Shown here one piece after another: positions 20,494 to 35,568 of a DNA stretch of 64,000 bases. The stretch spans positions 117,001 through 181,000 of the forward strand of contig NW_027437434.1 in assembly GCF_964204645.1 (NCBI RefSeq). The letters are read 5' to 3'. Source of the DNA: Tubulanus polymorphus (taxonomy: Eukaryota > Nemertea > Palaeonemertea > Tubulaniformes > Tubulanidae). A program made the position numbers and the translations under genes. The notes beneath the pieces are model-generated. The model worked only from the letters and a program-made list of their open reading frames with translations. It searched no databases and was not told the DNA's origin. Every line of letters starts with the position of its first letter. Position 1 is the first letter of the stretch.

Positions 20494-21519
20494 ATGTCGC
20501 TACCCGGAATGTTTGAGGTGGACGAAAATTCAGCGCGAGCGCTCCGAAATGGAAAGATGGTGGTGATCACGAATTAGCCATCCAGTCCGTCACTGGAACA
20601 AACAGAAAATCGTATCGATTCGGAATCCTTGGACGCAACAACAGGCAACAATGTGGGTTCGTGTCACCATTTGTTTAAACAATATAAACTCTCAGAATTT
20701 GACGGTAAAGAAAATGTGGACGGCTGGCTCCGTCAGTTCGAACGATTTGTCGAGTGCCAGGGTATTCCGGAGAAAATGCAATCGACGATATTGTTTATGC
20801 ATCTCTCGCCAGATGTAGAAACGGTGCTAAATGTTGTGCCGAGAGAATTTCGGTCGGACATTGCGATTTTGAAGGAGAACTTACGTCGTCGTTACCGACC
20901 AGCGACTGATATACTACTGACAGGTATTCGGCAGATGGAAAATGAGTCGGTAGCCAACTATCTAAACCGAGTGGAAGTCGCTGCTCTGTCTTCGTCGCTG
21001 AGACAGTCGGAAATTGTGCAATTGACCATCAATGGGTTTTCTAGCAAGTATCGTTCGTTTCTTGCGATAGATAACCCCTCAGATTTACTGAGTTTACGCG
21101 ATAAAGCTTTGCGCCTCGAGGCAACTCAATCCACGGCAGGTAGTCCCGCAGTTGCTGCTGTAGCCCCTCAGGATCAGGACGCCACGAACAAACTCACGGA
21201 AATGGTTTTCGCCTTGCAGCTTGAGAACAATAAGCGGTTCCAGAACCTTGAAGAGATGATAACGTCCCGGCATAACCAGGCGCGGCCATGGCAGGATCGC
21301 GATCGTTTTCCGAGAAGACGACCTATGAACTATCACAGCCGACAACGTACAACGAACCGAGATTTTAGCTTCAATTATCCTGTACGAAAAGATGAGGAGG
21401 GTAAGTGCTACTTTTGCAAAGGAGAGTGCTATTTGCGGTCGAGCTGCCCAGCTAGGGACAAAGAATGTTCGGCTTGTAACAAAATCGGCCATATTAGAAT
21501 TGCTTGTAGAATACGCTAG
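20494..21519 (+). pseudogene. gag: Gypsy-1 gag
   Basis: ATG at 20494 opens MSLPGMFEVDENSARALRNG. The frame meets a TAG at 20574 and then stays open to a TAG at 21517. The body has the gypsy capsid pattern FDGKENVDGWLRQFERFVE...LRRRYRP...RQMENESVANYLNRVE. It ends with two zinc knuckles, CYFCKGECYLRSSC and CSACNKIGHIRIAC. The first knuckle lacks the normal His (Tyr in its place); the second is canonical CX2CX4HX4C. Gag forms the virus-like particle that packages the RNA. The next reading frame, pol, is in the same frame after the 21517 TAG. Confidence 0.85.
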
Positions 21520-24500
21520 GGGTGCGAGCCTGTCCAGGAGCCAAATTCTTGCGACGGGCACCCAGAGGCCGATATTGCTTTAATGGCCCATTTAGAGAAA
21601 AATACGACTAGGTTATACATAGGTAATCAAAGAATCGATGCGCTAGTAGATAGTGGTGCAAATATTAGCTGCATTTCCAGGCAATTATTAAATCGCACTA
21701 AGTTTTCGGCATCCAAATTAAATGAATCAAATATTAGAAATGTTGTGGGTGTTAGTGGTAATATTGTTCCGGTCGCAGGAACTATAGAATTACCCCTGAC
21801 TTTCCCTGGTGTCAATACTTCGATTCGGCACACATTTTACGTGTTTGATAAAATTCACCAAAATTTGATTTTAGGGATTGATTTCATGCAGCAAAAAGGT
21901 GGACATTTAGATTTTAAAAATCACTGCTTGCAATTAGAATTAGATGATGATATACATGTACTACCTATAATAGTTACTGGCCCTACAGCTAGATCTTTTA
22001 AGTCGGTTAAGTTGCGACCACGCTGTGAAATGGATGTACCCGTATCTGTGCCTAAATACCTAAATGACACATCTGTTCTATTGTCTCCGATTCCTGAACT
22101 TGTAAATAAAAACTTTACCGGAGCTAGGTGTTTGGTTAAAGTTGAGAGAGGCACGGCTCGTTTACGTCTCTTGAATCCTACGAAAAAAACGGCTTATATA
22201 CCCAGAGGTATGGTACTGGCAAATTTGTCACAATTAGATGAGTCCACCCCGATAGTCGGCCTTTCAGATGACATGAGCCACACGTCAGTGGCCAGTGCTA
22301 CTTTACCAGAACACGATATCGGGAACATAGCAAAGTTTGCCCCGGAATCTGATGGACCAGGTTCTAATCCTGATCCCATAAATTTCGATTTGTCAGAAGC
22401 GGACTTGACTGAGGACCAACGGCAAGCTCTCCATAATCTATTGACAGAATACAGAGATAGGTTTTCTACGAACCTATCTGAACTGGGTTCTACCAACATG
22501 TATACCCATACTATAGACACCGGCGACAACCCGCCTTGCGCTCAGAGACCTTATCGTCAACCCCCTCACATTCGGGTTGAGCAAGATAGACAGGTCGATG
22601 AAATGCTAAAGGCTGATATCATTACCCAATCTAACTCTCCATTTCAATCACCGGTTATTATGGTCAAAAAGAAATCAGGCGAATACCGCTTTGCAGTGGA
22701 TTACCGTGCCCTAAATAGACCGACCAAACCCACGGCTTTTCCGCTACCGAAAATTACGGATGTGATTGATTCCATCGGAGAGGCTCGTGCAGCATATTTC
22801 TCGACCCTCGATATGACTTCAGGCTTTTGGCAAATTGGTTTGGACCCTCATACAGCGCATAAAAGCACGTTTGTTACCCAATCCGGTGCATACATGTTCA
22901 AACGCCTTCCCTTCGGTTTGAAAAACAGTCCTGTTAGTTTCCAAATGACCATGAATGAGGTTTTAAGAGGGTACAATTGGCTATTCTGTCTGGTGTACAT
23001 TGATGACATTCTCATTTATTCTAAATCATTCGAGGACCATTTACGGCATTTGAGGATGGTTTTTGATAGACTGCGCATTGCTAACATGACTCTGAAACAA
23101 TCAAAGTGTAAATTTGCTATGGACAAGGTTCCCTATCTTGGTTATATTTTTTCAAAAAGTGGAGTCGAGGCAGACCCCGCGAAATGTGAAGTCATCAAAA
23201 ACTTTCCAATTCCAAAAAACCAGCGGGATCTTCGTGCTTTCCTTGGAGTTTCGGGATTTTACAGGCGTTTTGTCAAGTCTTATGCTAATATTGCTTCTAA
23301 ACTGACATGTCTCCTTGAGAAAAACCAGGAATTTGTTTGGACCGACGAACACCAATAAGCCTTCGACACCTTGAAACAACATTTGATTTCTCCCCCCATT
23401 TTATCGTATCCGGATTATAAAAAAGACTTCCTTCTTTGTACCGATGCCTCTGATTCGGCAATTTCGTACATTTTAGCGCAGACTGATAACGAGGGTCGCG
23501 AGAAAGTTATCTGTTATGGTGGTAAATCCCTATCTCAGACACAACGTCGATGGGATACTAGAGATAAAGAATGTTTTGCTATCGTAGTAGGTATCGACGC
23601 TTATAGGGAATATTTAGCTGCCAAACCTTTCACGATCTACACAGATCATAAGTCCCTGTCATATATTCATAAGGTTAAGGACACAAATAGTCGCGTAGGC
23701 CGTTGGGCAGCTAAATTGCAGGGCTACGATTTTAAAATTGTACATCGTCCAGGTGCGAAAAACACTAATGCTGATGGTGTTTCTCGGCGAGTTTACCCCG
23801 AAACTGCAGATGATGATGATCATGAGGATTTTCCCACTCCTTTCGAAGTTGCAGCGACTTCGCTTGCAGAGACGTTGGAAGTGGAATTCACTTACGCGTT
23901 TGATGAGCCAAGTGCCTTGACCACATTATTACCTGTTCAAGACGCAGATCTCGAAACTGCACAACGAGACTGTGATGAATGTTTCCCCATGATTGATTTC
24001 TTGGAAACAGGTCAACTACCTGCGGATGAACATTTGGCCCGTTACATCGCTTTTCAGGCTGAGAATTTCCACATTCACGATGGTCTTCTCTATAAAGATT
24101 TTCAAAAATACAAAGATTTTCCAATTGAGCAACTAGTGGTTCCCAGAGATCTTAGGTCGGATATATTGGCCTCTTATCATGATTGTCTTGCAGGTGGAGG
24201 TCATAAAGGGATTAAAAAGACCTATGATGCTATCCGCAGTAAATATTACAGGAAGCATATGTATAAAGATGTGCACCAATATGTCGGCACATGTCGAAAA
24301 TGTCAGGAAGCAAAGGCGGCTTCTCACCAAAAGAAACCTTCGTTAACTAATATGCCCATAACCGATACATTTGTGCGTTGGCATATAGACTTCTTGGGTC
24401 CCCTACCCGCCACTACCACGGGTGAGAAGTACGTTCTCTTACTCGTGGATAGTTATTCTAGATGGTGTGAGGGTTTTGCATTAAAGTCACAGGAAGCTTC

Positions 24501-25710
24501 CGAGGTGGCCAAAGTCCTGTATAATGACATCTTCTCCAGATACGGCGCGCCTCGATCCTTAGTATCCGATCGGGGTCGATCATTTTTGAATTCTCTGGTT
24601 TCCTCATTATGCGAACTCTTTCAGGTAACTCGCTCTACCACATCAAGCTATCATCCCCAGACCAATGCTACCGTAGAGAGGCAAAATAGGACATTAGGCC
24701 AGATATTCAGATGCTACATTAACCAAGACCAGTCGAATTGGGCTGACATACTCCCAAGCGTAATGATGGCTATCAGGTCATCACCGTGCGAATCCACAGG
24801 ATTCTCTCCATTTCACATTCTTTTTGGTAAAGAAATGCCTCTGCCCATCGACACATCACTGACTCCGAAAGACAGTCTTTACAAACCTGTAGCCAAGCAT
24901 ATTAGTGATCTGAAAGCTAATTTGGAGGTAGTTAAAAAGATTGTTACCAAACGTAACGAGGCCATGCAGTCGAAGAATAAACGCCTTCATGATACTACGG
25001 CTAAAGACCCAGATTTCAAAATTGGTGATGAAGTTCTCATTACCAATGAAAAAGTGGCAAAAGGTAAATGTCGTAAATTGAACTTGAAGTATAAAGGCAT
25101 ATACCGTATAACAAGTGTAGGTCCCAACTTCACATATTGTCTTACATCAGTATCGGACAATAAGCCTCTTCCTTCGATGATAAATGCGGCTCGTTTGAGA
25201 CATTACTTTGCTAGAGAATCGACTGATGATTCAAACGATGTTATCCCGGAAGAACAGCCCGCAGATAAATTGACGGGTGACCAGTCAGACCAGACCAAAT
25301 CCCTTCAGAAAACTAATGCTCCTACCAGGGCTGCAAGTCAATGGACTAGGGTTGTGACAAATTCTCGGTTGAGAGCAAAAGCTAATTGTCAACACAACTC
25401 CTCCCGTAACCCTCGACCTGGTCCCAGGAGACAGCGGCAGCCACCAGTGAATGAGGTACCGCAACCTGCGGGTTACTCTCGAACCCAGTCGGATAACACT
25501 TACCATCCGATCGAACGGATTGTCAGCATGAAAAACACACAAGAAGGTAGAAAATTTAGGGTTAAATGGGCTGATGGGTCTACTTCATGGGTCAAAGAAA
25601 AACATATCACAAAACACGCAGTAGATACATACTTTGACACTCACACTTTAGCAGGCAAGAGGCGCAAACGCCCTCGCTCCTGTTTCAAGCGTCAACGTAG
25701 CAGGCCGTAA
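21520..25710 (+). pseudogene. pol: Gypsy-1 pol (PR-RT-RH-IN-chromodomain-like)
   Basis: Same frame as gag. The first ATG is at 21583, but the frame is open from 21520. Domains in order: aspartic protease (ALVDSGANISCIS); reverse transcriptase (PFGLKNSPVSFQ, active-site VYIDDILIYS at about 22996); RNase H (CTDASDSAISYILAQ, TRDKECFAIV); integrase HHCC zinc region (GGHKGIKKTYD...CRKCQEAK); integrase core (WHIDFLGPLP, VSDRGRSFLN, ATVERQNRTLG). After these comes a GPY/F-like segment, then a chromodomain-like tail (FRVKWADGSTSWVKEKHI) and an Arg-rich end. A TAA at 23356-23358, between RT and RNase H, breaks it; the frame continues unshifted. It would make the DNA copy and insert it. Confidence 0.92.
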
Positions 25711-26600
25711 TTAGTAGCTATCGAAACTATCGTAATCCGTTCACATAATATTCTATTACTTTCTATAAGGCTTTCTTCTATTCTCCTACTTAGTGGATTT
25801 AGACATCTGTAATATTTTCATACGTTTTGGACCTGGAGACTTCTCTTTTCTTTACGCCTGTTTATCTAGAAGAAATTTTTCATCTCTAGTAGAGTCTATC
25901 TGTGCTCATGGTCTGATCAACCATCTCTCTTTCGTCTACTAGTTTGGTTCGTTTAAGTTTCCATCGATGACTCTTCTAGGTTTGCGCATAGGTGAAAAGT
26001 TCGTTTATTTTGTCTAGCCAATCGGCTGCTGTCGTCGTCGTGATTTGAGAAGTTTACTACCTTTACGGATTCTGTTTTATTTACTTTTGTGTTTTTGTTT
26101 TGCCTTATAGAGCGATTCTCTTACTGTAACCATTTTAATCCATTTAAGTATCTTTTAGACTTCCTTGATTTAAGTAGTGGACCGATCGGTAGTACTATAT
26201 CTAAGTAGGCTTCCCAGAATATCGAATTAGGTACCCAACAAACGAAAACAGAATATTTACTTACTATATAGCTAGCTCATTATTTTAATCGTCCATTTTC
26301 ATGTAATTTTTCTCCTTTGCAACGGTAGCACTGACCGAATTTATATTACTTTGTTTTGCTTATTTTAAATGCTTTCTCATTTTCATTTCATGTGTGCAGG
26401 TATATGTATATATATATATATATATAACCTATAGGTATTGTTTTATGGCATCTGTGAATGCTTACCGTAGTATTCGGTATTCTGTTCATGCGAAACAGTT
26501 TCAAATGATATTAAGTGCCGGAGTCGCACGTCTCTATTTTAACGTAAATAATGTATTTTTGTGCTTTCGTGGACAAAAGTTCTACGCGGCAGGGGAGGAT
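25711..26600 (+). other. Gypsy-1 3' untranslated region and polypurine tract
   Basis: About 890 bp of T-rich sequence without a coding signal, containing a short TA repeat near 26405. It ends GGCAGGGGAGGAT just before the 3' LTR; this purine run (about 26588-26600) fits the plus-strand priming tract. Confidence 0.7.
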
Positions 26601-27671
26601 ATAGCAAACCAATATTATTCATTTTTAAAAAACGTACTTTCTTGATTTGGCAGTTTCATTTTTGGAATAACTATGTCATGGTAGACATAGATTTGATCTG
26701 CATGAATATAGCTTTTAAAATATCAGAGTTACATTTTTGAAAAATAGCATTTTATCAATCATTTTATATCTGAGATTATTTTCTTGTTTCTCTTTGTACC
26801 ATTTATGACTGCCAAGCCTAGTTACTCTGGTCTGAGAAGCTTTGTTCTCATAGTATCTTAAAGTCAACAAACCACAACATTTGCCTAGATACTTAATGGT
26901 GACACTAATTACAAAGTTTGTTTTCTTGGCAATCTGGCATCTATCCGTTGTCAGAGCCCAAGTACCTGGATCCTCCAATCAGATGAATCTTTGCTAGATT
27001 GGGTTTGTAGGTGGAGCCAGAGTCATCAAGGTCCAGCTCAGGCCTAGCTGGGTTATTCTGACTTTGGATTTCATCAAATAAACCCAATCTGCAATTAAAG
27101 ATTCACTCTCGTATTTTCATTGGATTTTCAGGTAAGATATTTAGTACACTTTGTTATTCATAGTGTTTCCATTTATTACAACTTAGCTTAGGCCTAAAAC
27201 AATATAGTATAATTTGTCTGCTATATTCTCGCCTCCCCCGAGTGAAGTATTCTACCGATCCTTATGGATCTCGATTATTAAAGAAATCGAATGTAAATTA
27301 GAATTACAAATAACTGAAATTAGGTTTTGCTATAAACCATGCAAGACGCATATATTCGAATTACAATTTAAAACTTAAGCTGGCAATTTGAGTACTCTGT
27401 ATATATATACATATATATATTTATATAATTAGTCAACAAGGTGTTATGACGATATGATATATAATCTCAGTAATTATTAGTATAATCATGTATATTCAAA
27501 TGTATGAACTATGACTTTTAATAACTTTTTTTCTGACTTTGGATTTCATCAAATAAACCCAATCTGCAATTAAAGATTCACTCTCGTATTTTCATTGGAT
27601 TTTCAGGAATTTCAGAATCACAAAACATAATTATAACCGCGGTGGTTCATCCCAAAAACCTCCGCATTAAA
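26601..27671 (+). repeat. Gypsy-1 3' LTR
   Basis: Near-identical copy of 19376-20450: ATAGCAAACCAATATT to CCGCATTAAA, followed by ATATT. Differences I can see are scattered single bases and TA-repeat length. Confidence 0.9.
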
Positions 27672-27676
27672 ATATT

Positions 27677-28209
27677 ATTGTGAAAGTTAATTACAACGGT
27701 GAATTAACTAATCAATCAGACTGGCTAAGGTAATAGTATTTATGACTTACATAAATTATCCGTGTAGGCCTGTATGAAGTAGACGATCATTAGAATATAA
27801 CGTTACTCACCTGAAATTGTGATTAATGTATGTTTGATATTCTTTATTCAGTAGCTTTGACATTTCATGCAGCCATTTCAAATACAAAAAATATAAAATC
27901 GTTACATAGATACTCGGCAACAAGTTGCCAAGAACAGATATATCCAACAATAACAATTGAAATGTGAAAATCATTCAAAATGTGTCTAGAAACGTGAATT
28001 GGATGTTATTTACCGCTACCCGAATTGTTTAAAAACATATCAACACCAAGATTGTGGAAATATGATAATTAATATTTCTTCAAAAATGGCCGCCATCTTG
28101 AAAAATGGCTGCTACAGGTTTTTGTGCTGAATTTTCGAGTCTGTAAACCCAATATTTGATTTTAATGTTGTCAAAAACATATAAATAGGCACTAAGATGA
28201 CTGAAATCG
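27677..28209. other. Spacer between the two gypsy elements, no gene
   Basis: AT-rich. Contains an AAAATGGCCGCCATCTTG phrase near 28085 that resembles parts of the repeat at 181-1429. Nothing else recognised. Confidence 0.4.
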
Positions 28210-30423
<2,214 letters not shown>

Positions 30424-30528
30424 CCCCCTCCCAGCCTCCGACCTCCCCCGGCGGAGGCGATAAATAGCGAAAATCGGAGTAGAGTCTCATACGATGCCAA
30501 ACACCTTCTGGTCGATCAGACACAGCGT

Positions 30529-31785
30529 TCATATTACTGGTTCGCTACTGAATCCATAGATTTCTACGTCTCCGGCCGCGGTAGGGTGGCTGTGTAGCAT
30601 CCCGAATGCCGTAGGTCGAGTCACCTCCACTTGTCGAACGAACTCTGGAGTCGGCCACCCAATCTTGAACCTCAAGGATTCGACGACGCACCGGTTGCAT
30701 ACTGCTCTGTAGCATGGAGAACCGAAATATTTATACGCATTGCGACCAGGAACAGGATGACTGTGTAGCAGGACCAATTGTTCGCACAATGCTGGACTCG
30801 CGTTGTTGGCCTGGCAACTCTCTGATGACTTGTCGACTACGACGTCTTCCAGCTTCGACGTACCTTTTTCTATCTCGACTGATGGCTCGGACGACTATTC
30901 TTGCGCAACTACCGGCAGCGACTCAGTTGACAACTTGACGACGGAAGTCGGAGACTGAATTACTGGTGTCTTCATAGCAGTAGTAGGCGGCCCGATTGGC
31001 AGGCTCTCGACGACGGTTGGTAGTTTATCGCCTGCAGCAGTCGGCAGATCATCGCTGATGACAGCTGGGAATTTCTCTGTGACGATCGAAGGTGGATAAA
31101 CCTCTTCTATGGTGCCCGACATCTCTTTCATGATTCGGGTTACGACGTCGGAAGCCGATCTCCCTTCCGATTGACAGCTGACGGGAGTGACGTCCATCTC
31201 TTGTTCTCTAGTTGAAGTAGCGGTATGGGATTGCGTACCAAAGTGGACCGTTCGAGCGTCACCAGTGACCGGCTCATCTTCTTCTAATATCTTATTGATT
31301 TGAACCACTAACTGCTCTGCCGTCTCGTCGATCGCTTCTCGCTCCCGCTGTCGATCCAATCTTGCTTTCGATTCTTCTGCGCGCTTACGCCGCTGCTCGT
31401 CACGTCGAAACTTTCTTTTGGCGGACACCGCGCTCACAGTAGAGGTAACGTTCGACGCGGATAGGACTTGTGCAGGCGGGTCTCGGTCCCATGAGTCTTC
31501 CGCGACTTCGAGGATACGCACCCTCTCTTCGTGGTATTTGACGTGCCCACGGGCCTTCAGTTTGGTAGCGAACTGTTTACCGCACTTTTCACACTCGAAA
31601 ACTTTCCCCTCGCGGGTCCGGCCTTCACAATACCTATTATGCGCGTGAACGTTTTCCTTGTCGACTCTTCGCGCACAGTAAATACATTTAACCTTGGTCG
31701 TTTTATCCCTACAAAATAGAACGGATAAAAAAAAAACATGAAAATTACGATGGCAGATGACATCTGGACTACCACCAGTCGCCAT
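30529..31785 (-). pseudogene. Gypsy-2 ORF3: zinc-finger accessory protein
   Basis: Starts ATG at 31785, overlapping the end of pol. Residues 34-53 form a C-x2-C-x11-H-x3-C finger and residues 65-85 a classical C-x2-C-x12-H-x3-H finger (CEKCGKQFATKLKARGHVKYH region). Then follow a charged coiled-coil-like stretch (KRKFRRDEQRRKRAEESKARL), a Thr/Pro-rich linker, and a Cys/His-bearing C-terminus after one in-frame TAG at 30895; the frame ends at 30529. The sequence just inside the ATG has a T-rich tract ending TTTTGTAG, a likely splice acceptor, so the mature start may come from a spliced transcript. The layout resembles a nucleic-acid-binding accessory protein; function unknown. Not part of standard gag-pol. 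Confidence 0.65.
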
Positions 31786-34700
31786 ATCTATCAGGTGGTC
31801 TCGATGTACGCCCGAAAAAAGTGGTTCTAAAATCGTCGCTTTTGATTTCGTCCGAGTATTTCTCTGGATAGTCAGGAGTCCTCAGGTCAGGTGCGGTTGG
31901 CTCAAGGTAGGGTTTCAGTCGGTTGAAATGCACGGTCATACGCTTGTTCGAATTAGGAAGCGCTATAGTATATACTACGTCGTTTATTATCTCGAAAATC
32001 TCACATGGGCCTACCCAATGACAGGCCAGCTTTGATGACTTCATGCCAGGCGTGACAGGTCGGAAAAGCCATACCCTATCACCGACTTTGTAATTCGTTC
32101 CGTGACTACGAGTATCATAATGTCTTTTATTTCTTCTAGCACGAAGCGCTAAGTTCTTTCGGGTGTGAGAAAAAGCGAAAGTAAGGCGTTCCTTCAGTTC
32201 CGTTGCGTACGTCTCAACTGGGAGCTGTATTGAAGGATGGGGAGTTCCCGAGAGAATATCTATAGGTAAGTTTATATCCCGGCCTAGCATCAAATAGTTT
32301 GGAGAAAATCCGGTCGAATCATGTGTCGACGCTCGGTACGCCATCGTTAAAAATGGTAGCTGCTCGTCCCAGTCGTCCTGGTTTTTATTCACAAGCATGG
32401 CGAGCCCATTCAACCGGGTGCGATTGTATCGCTCGACTTATCCATCGGACTGCGGGTGGTAGGCGGTAGTTCTAGTCTTACGCATTTCTAGCATGCCGCA
32501 AATTTCGGTCATCAATTTTGACTGGAAATTAGACCCTTGATCAGAGTGAAATTGTCTCGCTACACCAAATCTACTTATGAATTCTCGGACGAGTGTTGCT
32601 GCTATAGTCTTGGCTTCCTGATTTGGTAGAGGATAGGCCTCCATCCAACGAGTAAAATAATCGGAGACGACTAAAATTACTGTGTTCCCGGCTTTCGTTT
32701 CGGGTAGGGGCCCCAAAATATCTAAAGCTATTCTTTCCATAGGTATGCCAACGCGATAGTCTTTAAGTTTTGCTTTATTACTACTAGGTGGACTCTTCCT
32801 GGTGGCACATAGGTAACAAGTCGCACACCAGAGCTTGACATCATCCCGAATTTCGGGCCAGAAATATCTTTGGTGAATGCTAGTGAGAGTTTTCTTGTAG
32901 CCGAAGTGTCCGGCGGTTCTAGAGGCATGAATCTCGATGAATACTTCGTGACGGTAAGTTTTAGGCAAAACTAACAACGTGGACGGATCTAACCCTTCTC
33001 TTTCCTTGGTGATATACAGTACGCCCTCGACCAATTTTAATTGTTCCCACCGGGTTGCTAGAAATTTGCTGGTAGCGCCCTCACTTGCGACATCCTGCCA
33101 GTTTGGTCGATCTTGGGACTTATATCGCTCTACAATCCATCTGAGATCAGGGTCGCTTGCTTGTGCTTGGCCTAGTTCTGTTGGCGACCATTTCGGCGCG
33201 CACGATAATTCAGTGGAACAGTCTCTGATAGCTCTCACCCGCTTGATGTGGCTGCATGGACTCTCGATTGTTTCATACCTCTCAGAGGCCCTCAAGCAAT
33301 GTTGACATTCCCTGCGACTCAAAGCATCTGCGTTGGTGTGAAGACGGCCGGGACGATGTTGAACCTTGAAGTTGTATTCTGACAAAAGTGTAATCCACCG
33401 GGCCGTCTGTCCCTCTGGGTCTTTAAAAGACATGAGCCAGCGTAGCGAACCGTGGTTGGTGCGGAGCAGAAACTCTCTCCCTAATAAATAATGTCTGAAA
33501 TGCTTGACGTATGTGACCACTGCCAATAACTCCCGTCTCGTGACGCAATAATTTCGCTCTTGCTTTGACAAGGTGCGACTGCCATAGGCGATCACTTTCT
33601 CAGCCCCATCGTGTACTTGTGACAAAACAGCCCCCAAGCCTACCCCACTAGCGTCGGTATCTAAGATAAACTGGGTATCCGGGAGTGGATATGCCAGGAT
33701 GGGCGCTGTCATGAGCGCGTCTTTCAATTCCTCAAAAGCGGACTGACATTCTCCAGACCATTCAAATTTCCTTCCCTTCTCGGTTAATCGGTGGAGTGGT
33801 TTCGCCGTCGATGCGAAATCTCGGTAAAAACTCCGGTAGTAAGATGCTAAACCCAAAAATGATCTTACGTCAGTTTGACATCGAGGTACAGGCCAGGTCT
33901 TAATTGATTCGATTTTACCTGGGTCGCACGATACGCCGTCCTCTGAGACTACATGTCCTAAAAACGCAACCGATTTCTCAAAGAAGTGGCACTTCTTGGG
34001 TTTGAGTTTTAGATCGAACCTTTTAAGCCTTTCGAATACTTTGTGTAGGTTGCCCAAAGTCTCTTCAAAATTCTTTCCGAATACTATGATATCATCTTAA
34101 TAGACTAAGCAAATCTCATACTGCAGGCCACAGAGAACCTGTTCCATGAGTCTTTCGAACGTCGCGCCACTATTACACAACCCAAAAGGCATCTTTCGAA
34201 ATTGAAATAGACCATCTCTCATGACAAACGCGGATTTCTCTCTTGCAGATTCGGACAGCTCGACCTGCCAATAACCAGATGCGAGATCTATAGTACAAAA
34301 ATATATAGAGCCAGAAAGGGAACGGATAGAGTCATCAATTCTGGGTAGGGGATAAGCATCTTTCATAGTGACGTCATTCACCCGCCAATAATCTACGCAA
34401 AATCTAATCCCCCCGTCCTTCTTCGACACAAGAACTATCGGACTAGCCCACGGTGAAGTTGACGGTTCAACCACCCCGCGATCTAGCATCTCTTTGACTA
34501 GGCGACTGGCTACCTCTTGTCTTGCCTGTGGTAAGCGTCGAGTCTTCTGTCTAACCGGCTTAGCATCCCCTGTGTGTATATCGTGCGTAATTCCCGGGGC
34601 TACCCCTAAATCTGCGTCGGACCGAGCAAAGATGTCTCGATACTCTAAAATTAACTTTTCGACCTGAGATGCTTCGTCTGGCTGTAAGTCTTTCGTGCTT

Positions 34701-35469
34701 CTCTGGACGAGATCTCTTAAAAATTCGGGAGTCTCTCCGCTTGGAGGGCTGGGAGTATGCGTGGCTCTCACATTACTGGATTCTACTCTAGATGCGGGTC
34801 TCAAAGAGTTGTCCCCTTGTAAACTGTAATCTTGTGTGGGATTGTAGGATTTAAAACTCTGGTGGGTAACCATATTTTCTCGGTGTCGACGAGACTTCTC
34901 GCTGTCAGAAATCGATGTTTGTGGCTAAACTCAGACGGTTCTATCATAGCCCACTTCCCGGAGTGGAGTTGTACATCAGTCGTTCCTTCGAGCACTTTTT
35001 CGCTAAAAGGGGGGATAACGACTCGCTGACGGCTTCTGACGTGAGTATTGTTCTTATCTAGCTGACATTTCTTTCCGTAGATGATTTGCTCACCATGACT
35101 CGTGATACTTTGCCTGGCTGGGTGAATCTAGTCGTAGTGTGAAAGAAAATCTAAACCTAAGACGGCTTCATCTTCGATATCAGCTACCGCGAATGACCAG
35201 GGCATGACCTCGCCGAAAATCTCGACTCCGACCTCAAGTTTACCGTACGTTTTCAGAGGGGAATTATTGATACTGTATAGCCGTAAATTCGATTCTTCTA
35301 GATTCTCCTGCGATGCTGGGTGTAATTTCTCGAATACGTTTTTACTCTGAACTGAAACACATGCACCAGTATCGATTAAAAATTTGGTTTGTACATTGTC
35401 GATTTTTCCGCTGATGATTATGCTAGATACCGTGTTGCTGATCGCGCTTACAGTAACTCGTTCATTCAA
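31769..35469 (-). pseudogene. pol: Gypsy-2 pol (PR-RT-RH-IN)
   Basis: Protease FLIDTGACVSVQS near 35360, then a TAG at 35128. RT (FCVDYWRVNDVTMKDAYPLP, MPFGLCNSGATFERL) runs to a TAA at 34097-34099, which falls inside the YxDD catalytic box (Tyr just before, DD just after). RNase H has LDTDASGVGLGAVLSQ. The integrase zinc region is RTAGHFGYKKTL...CATCYLCATRK, and the core has IALDILGPLP and FHSDQGSNFQSK. A TAA at 32438-32440 sits just before the VERYNRTR box that carries the catalytic Glu. The last frame ends at 31769. There is also a frameshift between protease and RT near 34860-34990. The stop codons leave the surrounding frame unshifted. Confidence 0.9.
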
Positions 35470-35568
35470 GAGGGTTGGCGATGAGAGTTTGGTTTTTAAT
35501 CTCTCCTCTGGCTTGACTCTCTTTGAGCCAGGGGTCGCCCGTTTCCCTGTCTCGGTCCTTCTCGGCAG

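Larger units (their letters stand above)
19376..27671 (+). mobile_element. Gypsy-1: complete Ty3/gypsy LTR retrotransposon (8.3 kb)
   Basis: Two LTRs (1,075 and 1,071 bp) flank gag and pol in the order PR-RT-RNaseH-IN-chromodomain-like tail. The element is bracketed by a 5-bp target duplication ATATT (19371-19375 and 27672-27676). A primer-binding site follows the 5' LTR and a purine tract precedes the 3' LTR. By eye the LTRs differ at roughly ten positions plus TA-repeat length, so insertion is recent. The single reading frame is broken by three stop codons (20574, 21517, 23356) and no frameshift. Confidence 0.93.
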
